NCBI RefSeq assembly: GCF_003854965.1
Contig: NZ_RQPI01000008.1
Location: 62,001-126,000, forward strand
Source: Paenibacillus rhizophilus
GTDB lineage: Bacteria > Bacillota > Bacilli > Paenibacillales > Paenibacillaceae
DNA: 64,000 nucleotides
Direction: 5' to 3'
A program made the position numbers and the translations under genes. The notes under the pieces are model-generated. The model worked only from the letters and a program-made list of their open reading frames with translations, did no database searches and had not been told where the DNA came from. Of this stretch, positions 59,901 to 64,000 are shown one piece after another; the first letter of the stretch is position 1; the number at the start of each line of letters is the position of its first letter.

Positions 59901-62043
59901 CGGATTCACGGCTTATAAGAACGCATCGGAGGTGGAGCCTCCAGGGATGCTGAAGCCGGAAGGCGAGCAGGCCTTTACGCAGGAAGAGTACAGCCAGATC
60001 GCCTCCGCCGACGGGCAATATCTCAACAATGATTCGGACGGGAAATTCCCGTATCACCGGTTTGAGATAAAGCTTGATCCTTCCGTCAAAGCCACGGATT
60101 CGGTGGTAATTGATTGGCAGGGTAAATCGCTCGAGGGACGCCAGGTCAGCATGTATTCCTGGAGCCCGGTATCGAAGGTGTGGAACAAGCTGGACGGAAG
60201 GGTTGCCGGGAATGAGGATTTCGCGTTAACCGCGGAAGTGAAGGCAGGCGACTATGCCGTTGACGGAATGATTCATGTCATTGTTCAGGACCAAATTCCG
60301 GTTAGCCAGGACCCTTACGATTTCAGCTTTGTCTGGATGTCGGATACGCAGTATTATTCGGAAAGCTATCCGGAAATATATGAAGGCAATGTGAAGTGGA
60401 TTGTGGACCATAAAGATGATATGAACATCAAATATGTCATCCATACCGGAGACGTCGTCGACGAGGCCGATAAGGAATATCAATGGCAGGAAGCCGACAA
60501 GGATATGAAGGTTTTGGAGGATGCCAAAGTTCCTTACGGCGTGCTTGCAGGCAACCATGATGTCTCGCATCAGAATTCCGATTACACTAAATTTTACCAA
60601 TACTTTGGGAATCAGCGCTTCAAGAGCCAGCCTACCTTTGGCGGTTCCTATCTCAATAACAGGGGCCACTACGACCTGATTTCGGCGGGCGGCAACGACT
60701 TTGTAGTGGTCTATATGGGCTGGGATATCCGCGACGAAGACATTCAATGGGTGGATGAGGTTGTAAAAAAATTCCCGGACCGCAAGGCGATTCTGAATTT
60801 TCACGAGTATCTGCTTGTATCCGGGAACCGCGCTCCGATTGCGGACAAGATTTATGAGCGTGTCGTTGTGCCTAACCCGAATGTCATCGCCGTGCTGAGC
60901 GGGCATTATCACGACGCCGAAGAACTGGTCGATTCGATTGATGATAACGGAGACGGCGTGGCGGACCGCAAGGTGTACCAAATGCTGGCCGACTATCAAG
61001 GAGCCGAAAAGGGCGGTCTCGGCTATATCCGTCTGCTGCAGTTCGATGTCAAGAACAACAAGATTCATGTGAAGACCTACTCGCCTTATCTGGACGATTA
61101 TAATTTCTATGAACCCGGTGAACATCCGGGCAAGGATGAATTCGATCTGGATGTGAACCTTCAGCCGATGAAGAAACGGGTAGCCACCGACTATTTCGGT
61201 GTGAAGGTGTATACCGGCGAACAGATTGACGAAAAGACTGGCGTAGCCAGCGGCAATAACGCGAGCATTCATTGGGAAGGCTTAAAGGCGGGAGGCTACT
61301 ACCAATGGTATGCAGTCGCTCAAGACGCATACAGCGGTTCGGCCCGCTCCGACATTTGGGGCTTCACGGCCGGCAAAGTCTCGGAGGCACCGGTGCCGAC
61401 CCAAACACCGGCAACTGCCTCGCCTGCTCCGACGCCTACGCCAACACCGACTCCGAGCGCAACTCCGGCGCCGACTGTTCCTCCAACGGCTGTTCCATTC
61501 AATGACGTGGGCAGTAAATACGATTGGGCCAAGGAAGCTATTGATACGCTAACGGAGAAAGGTATCTTTAAGGGAACTTCGGATACAACCTTTGAGCCGG
61601 GCAAAAACATGACAAGAGCCGACTTCATGGTGCTGCTGGTCCGGATGCTTGATCTGAAGGCCGATTTCAGTTCCAACTTCAGCGATGTTCGCGCTACCGA
61701 TTATTATTATGAAGCTGCGGGCATTGTACGGCAGCTTGGCATCGCCGCCGGTGTGGGCGGAGGAAAGTTTAATCCTAAAGAGGCTATTTCAAGACAGGAT
61801 CTGATGGTGCTGCTAATGCGTGCCCTGGAGGTAAACGGCAAGCTGAAACTGTCGGGAACTGAAACCGATCTTAGCCGGTTTCGGGATAAATCCAAGGTAG
61901 CTTCCTACGCTAAGGATGCGGTAGCCGCTATGATTAATGCCGGGATCGTACAAGGAAGCGGTTCGGGCTTGAACCCTGCCGGTACTGCTACCAGAGCGGA
62001 AACAGCACAAATCCTCTACCGGGTATACAATAAAGTGAAGTAA
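56911..62043 (+). CDS. giant SLH-anchored lamin-tail/metallophosphoesterase protein
   Basis: A 1710-residue secreted protein starting at TTG 56911 behind GGAGAG, with a KKK-rich signal peptide ending near ASA (~33). Two lamin-tail domains (~48-210 and ~362-510) each have LLITEL/LLVTEL and EFVEVYNN/EFIEIYNN strands. Ig-like and linker modules follow each. A calcineurin-type metallophosphoesterase (~1135-1400) has SDTQYY, TGDVVDEAD, GNHD, NFHEY and SGHYHDAE. A FN3-like piece, a Pro/Thr/Ala linker (~1490-1525) and three SLH repeats (~1528-1710; first FNDVGSKYDWAKEAIDTL) anchor it to cell-wall polymer. It may hydrolyse extracellular phosphoesters or nucleic acid. Confidence 0.93.
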   Translation: MKKKILKKLALHASIAGLLSGLLAPYGAGKASANALGEGFDYTKVPKLLITELVPDSSNVAGSDAYEFVEVYNNSSRPVSLKDYSLDYHYLNSSSSDVDAVWSLTSLADNPVIPSKQSVVLWVMNSVNTGLTAADFNGNYGTSLVEGGNLFRVSGGGGMHNSAVRDFFLKDSSGKVVVSASYQNDDQTKPDKGIFYEYPMGGSAAMQMVTTGDYAAGLHVATPGMVESQFMPERTSDDSASELAIQHVPVTEAIDDIDLKLTAGVTANVYGDPSNVTAAVYYKLDSEASYTRLPMSINAERSANDNFAFEASISKERLMEDKLQYYMEANDGWVTKKTEVYTAQVKVLDFDPAKVPPLLVTELTPNTTNVNGADGYEFIEIYNNTDKTINLKDYKIYYRYTDSGPDADLVWRTDREEMMIGPGKTLVFWVINNGNGSKTVADFNANFHTNLTEDQDIYKIYSDGMANGSKRGVAIGTNTHADISVAYYDGALTNETPDNKGIQYKYPANSSTNMIKLSSGTEYASPGSVNPAQVPQVPVSVPDDNEPPMITDMTGTSSIDQSQNLAIVGDAGDNQSVKSVKLYYKSDQQSEYSSRYLYVDYNDTMYHFTLYSPDLIGKSSVQYYYVVSDGTHEVTSDIYKINITGGPDRSALRLNIKDGDLIRGTKTVKGTAEQAGPDTLRLDIDGKPLTSGTYHAAEKDAFFAFDANSVNYYFKNGVTIGDEILYTFMDPINAYTTLSVPIADTRLKAGDNVISVRAGTKSSPFDDRPEENKDDFTVKNIRLVFADGTVVYDPGYANPVKEIKMGDSAGRFPVVDFHFNLPDEQLKSKAYDWDTTKLPDGPHQVAVQSAEYGQKAVELTVDNTAPAIVATVEDGKTYRGEFTLNAEITDALAGVESTEAALDGEKIELPYTTSSSKLKPGNHTLTIKATDKIGNAADKNITFNVPNENPLKPELVFPVSEQSGAAGDLTVKVQDPTGDPMKVSFYKGYLFDASHQAGFTAYKNASEVEPPGMLKPEGEQAFTQEEYSQIASADGQYLNNDSDGKFPYHRFEIKLDPSVKATDSVVIDWQGKSLEGRQVSMYSWSPVSKVWNKLDGRVAGNEDFALTAEVKAGDYAVDGMIHVIVQDQIPVSQDPYDFSFVWMSDTQYYSESYPEIYEGNVKWIVDHKDDMNIKYVIHTGDVVDEADKEYQWQEADKDMKVLEDAKVPYGVLAGNHDVSHQNSDYTKFYQYFGNQRFKSQPTFGGSYLNNRGHYDLISAGGNDFVVVYMGWDIRDEDIQWVDEVVKKFPDRKAILNFHEYLLVSGNRAPIADKIYERVVVPNPNVIAVLSGHYHDAEELVDSIDDNGDGVADRKVYQMLADYQGAEKGGLGYIRLLQFDVKNNKIHVKTYSPYLDDYNFYEPGEHPGKDEFDLDVNLQPMKKRVATDYFGVKVYTGEQIDEKTGVASGNNASIHWEGLKAGGYYQWYAVAQDAYSGSARSDIWGFTAGKVSEAPVPTQTPATASPAPTPTPTPTPSATPAPTVPPTAVPFNDVGSKYDWAKEAIDTLTEKGIFKGTSDTTFEPGKNMTRADFMVLLVRMLDLKADFSSNFSDVRATDYYYEAAGIVRQLGIAAGVGGGKFNPKEAISRQDLMVLLMRALEVNGKLKLSGTETDLSRFRDKSKVASYAKDAVAAMINAGIVQGSGSGLNPAGTATRAETAQILYRVYNKVK

Positions 62044-62089
62044 CATCTGGAATATCAGCACTTCTACAAAAGAAAAGCTATGATCAGCA

Positions 62090-62122
62090 AGCAGCCGCTT
62101 CCCGCCTTGGGGAGCGGCTTTT
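62090..62122 (+). terminator. terminator after the SLH protein gene
   Basis: AGCCGCTTCCC pairs with GGGGAGCGGCT around a short loop, followed by TTTTCG. It lies 50 bases behind the stop codon. Confidence 0.82.
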
Positions 62123-62434
62123 CGCCGTACGGATTATTTGTCATCGAAACCAAGAATTATAACGGTGAAATCAAGGGCGGGCGCAAAGATAAATATTGGA
62201 GCGTCAGCAACCGTTATAAAATGTATAATCCTCTAATGCAAAATTACGGACACATCAAGGCGCTTGAATCTCATTTAGGCGAATTTATAGCGGCCAAATA
62301 TATTTCGATGATTTCATTTACGATGAGATGCCGATTCAGCTATTAACGATATTCATGCTAAAGTGAATGCGATTAATATTACAAATCCCAAAGCCAGAGC
62401 GGAACATGTTCAAAATCTTCAATTGAAGAAATGA
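62110..62434 (+). pseudogene. remnant of a NERD-domain gene
   Basis: The stretch PYGLFVIETKNYNGEIKGG, then DKYWSVSNRYKMYNPLMQN and HIKALESHLGEF, is the core of a NERD (nuclease-related) domain, with the ETKN motif intact. The normal N-terminal part is missing, since the SLH terminator lies directly upstream. The frame stops at 62346 while the family's C-terminal end (INDIHAKVNAINITNPKARA, NVQNLQ-like) continues in another frame to the stop at 62434. So it is both 5'-truncated and frameshifted. Confidence 0.75.
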
Positions 62435-62449
62435 AGTGAAAGGAGCGCC

Positions 62450-63025
62450 ATGGAAGATCACAATAAGGAACTTGAGGGACTTAAGCGGCTGGAATCGCAG
62501 GAGCGGTTAAGCGGATTGCCTCCGGAGCGGCTGCTTGACCTTGCCGGGGTAGGGAACGATGACGATGTGCTGGATATTGGCGCGGGTGGAGGCTATTTTA
62601 CCTTTCCCGCCGCAGGGCGGACGAAGGGACGCGTGTATGCGGTAGATTCTTCGCCTGTGATGCTCGATGTGCTGCGCGGCCGGGCCCGTGATTTGGAAAA
62701 AGCCAATGTTGAGGTAGCCGAAGGCTCGGCGGAGCATCTTCCGCTGGCGGATGGCTCGGTCGATGTGGCTATTGCGTCGCTTCTTTTGCATATTTTGCAG
62801 TCCCCCGAAGAAGGGATACGGGAAATGTGCCGGGTCCTGAAGCCCGATGGCAGAGGACTTGTCGTGGAGTGGCTGCATCCCCGGGAAGACGGCAAGCCGG
62901 GCCACCGTGTCCCCCTTGAGAAGATGAAGCTTTATTTGGATGCCTGTGGTGCGGAAAGGGTCCATGAGGACATCTGGACAGATACGTACTATTCGATTGT
63001 ATTTCAGAAGGGTTCCCGCAAGTGA
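62450..63025 (+). CDS. class I SAM-dependent methyltransferase
   Basis: A 191-residue methyltransferase of the UbiE-like group. Motif I VLDIGAGGGYFTFPAAG (~42-58), the acidic residue after VYAVDSS (~66), and the post-I segment SVDVAIASLLLHIL (~102-115) are clear. The substrate is unknown. ATG 62450 follows AAAGGAGCGCC, and the protein begins MEDHNKELEGLKRLES. It stands alone between the NERD remnant and the HD-GYP gene. Confidence 0.9.
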   Translation: MEDHNKELEGLKRLESQERLSGLPPERLLDLAGVGNDDDVLDIGAGGGYFTFPAAGRTKGRVYAVDSSPVMLDVLRGRARDLEKANVEVAEGSAEHLPLADGSVDVAIASLLLHILQSPEEGIREMCRVLKPDGRGLVVEWLHPREDGKPGHRVPLEKMKLYLDACGAERVHEDIWTDTYYSIVFQKGSRK

Positions 63026-63233
63026 ATGCGGTAAGCAGTAATTCCGTACTTTTTCCAAAAACGTATTGGCAGGCACGAGATTTACCTGTATCGTAAAGAA
63101 GGATGCTTCATTTCCTTAACTTGGATTTTTATAAACGAATGCATAATAGTTCCAAGAATCTACTGCCCAGCAAGTCAGGCCTTCGGTGTCAATGTTACTT
63201 GTACGCGTTTGGCAGAAAACGGAGTTGATGAAG

Positions 63234-64000
63234 ATGTCTTTCGAACATTTGTCGGGTAAAAAAGTGAAATTTGACATTGTGAACAAAAATGGCGCGGTGT
63301 TGGTGCCTGCCGACTCGGTCCTCAATCCGGCTACTCTCCGTTTACTTCAGCAGCATGAGATCAACCCCTTCGATGTCGTCGTACAAGCTGTAAAAGAGGA
63401 GGATACGCTTGAGTCTCCTTCAAAGTTGATCCAAGAGGCTGCTCATTATTCCAAATATTTGTTTGACCGGCTTCATTTCGACCGCAAGGTGCCCCTAATC
63501 GAAATCAAGAACCAGCTTATCCCCGTTGTACGCCAAATCTCCAGACATCCCAATTTATTTGAACTGTTCGAGTCCGTCAAAGCCAAGGATGAATACACGC
63601 ATCAGCATAACATCGGCGTAGGTGTGCTATCCACAATGATCGGACAGTGGCTGAATCTGGAGGAATCGGAACTTGCGCTGCTGTCGCTGGCGGCCACCAT
63701 TCACGATATTGGCAAGATTCGTATTCCGCAAGAGATTCTATTGAAGCCGGGAAAGCTGACGGAAGATGAGTTTGATGAAATGAAGCGGCATACCATATAC
63801 GGATACGAAATACTCAAAGGAACAGTCGGGTTAAGTCCGCGTGCAATGCTAGTCGCTTTGCAGCATCATGAACGGTTAGACGGCAGCGGATATCCCTTGC
63901 ATTTGAAAAAAGGGGAAATTGATTTTTTGAGCCAGATCGTAGCGGTTGCGGATGTGTTCCACGCGATTTCGTCCAAGCGGCCGTATCAGGATTCCATGCC
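63234..64000 (+). CDS. HD-GYP domain phosphodiesterase, N-terminal part (cut by window edge)
   Basis: A reading frame that runs off the end of the window after about 255 codons. I chose ATG 63234 because CGGAG lies 9 bases upstream; ATG 63228 is an alternative. After an N-terminal ~120-residue region the HD-GYP domain follows: HQHNIGVGVLS, the metal-binding TIHDIGKIRIP (~160) and HHERLDGSGYP (~213), with VAVADVFHAI near the edge. Such proteins hydrolyse cyclic-di-GMP. The C-terminal end lies outside. Confidence 0.92.
   Translation, partial: MSFEHLSGKKVKFDIVNKNGAVLVPADSVLNPATLRLLQQHEINPFDVVVQAVKEEDTLESPSKLIQEAAHYSKYLFDRLHFDRKVPLIEIKNQLIPVVRQISRHPNLFELFESVKAKDEYTHQHNIGVGVLSTMIGQWLNLEESELALLSLAATIHDIGKIRIPQEILLKPGKLTEDEFDEMKRHTIYGYEILKGTVGLSPRAMLVALQHHERLDGSGYPLHLKKGEIDFLSQIVAVADVFHAISSKRPYQDSM

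Noticed and set aside
1..64000. CRISPR arrays, rRNA, tRNA, prophage or intact insertion sequences
   Set aside because: No regularly spaced repeats, conserved RNA segments, phage gene runs or full transposase genes were seen on either strand.

Overview
The window looks like chromosome of a Paenibacillus-type Firmicute. The support is indirect but consistent: GGAGG-type ribosome binding sites, frequent GTG/TTG starts, a YesM/YesN two-component pair next to a Lpl-type sugar ABC transporter, an S-layer-homology (SLH) anchored giant protein, a 729-residue GH36 alpha-galactosidase, and a Bacillales holin-like type I toxin. I saw no rRNA, tRNA, CRISPR array, prophage or intact insertion sequence.

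Layout. 1-3.1 kb: end of a tRNA-dihydrouridine synthase, then an RNA-repair-like trio (SF0329-type protein, a YcgL-type nucleotidyltransferase that has lost its catalytic half, and RtcB ligase). 3.5-14.1 kb: a large catabolic operon with a TRAP transporter, a D-2-hydroxyacid dehydrogenase, a class II aldolase, an opine-dehydrogenase-like protein, a 3-hydroxyacyl-CoA dehydrogenase and a second, paralogous TRAP binding protein, followed by a V4R/PucR-type sensor-regulator. 14.6-18.1 kb: a LysR regulator divergent from a CoA-transferase, enoyl-CoA hydratase and hotdog thioesterase operon. 18.2-24.5 kb, minus strand: a Rieske oxygenase, M19 dipeptidase-like hydrolase, SDR, small barrel protein, luciferase-like monooxygenase, a 36-residue protein and an amidase. 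A ketopantoate-reductase-like gene follows. Together 3.5-25.9 kb reads as a substrate-specific import and degradation locus whose substrate I cannot name; the sensors and the ring-type oxygenase suggest an aromatic or amide-containing carboxylate.

26-28.8 kb: an extracellular lipoprotein of the fumarate/urocanate reductase type, with a perfect TGTGA-N6-TCACA (Fnr-like) box upstream, an AT-rich gene of unknown role, and an unannotated type I toxin-antitoxin module. 29-33.9 kb: glycerol-1-phosphate dehydrogenase overlapping a HAD phosphatase, a DUF1284 protein, a GNAT-nitrilase fusion whose nitrilase half lacks the catalytic Cys, and an intact nitrilase paralogue. 34-41 kb: YesM/YesN, two permeases and a binding lipoprotein, with a cre-like site in front.

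41-52.6 kb: MATE exporter; ThuA and Gfo/Idh/MocA genes divergent from an AraC regulator; a ferredoxin-nitroreductase divergent from a FadR/GntR regulator with two matching operators between them; a broken DUF2271 lipoprotein; and a LacI regulator, alpha-galactosidase and LacY-type permease. 52.7-56.6 kb: an iron-type ABC importer. 56.9-62 kb: a 1710-residue SLH-anchored lamin-tail/metallophosphoesterase protein. 62-64 kb: a broken NERD gene, a methyltransferase, and the start of an HD-GYP protein cut by the window edge.
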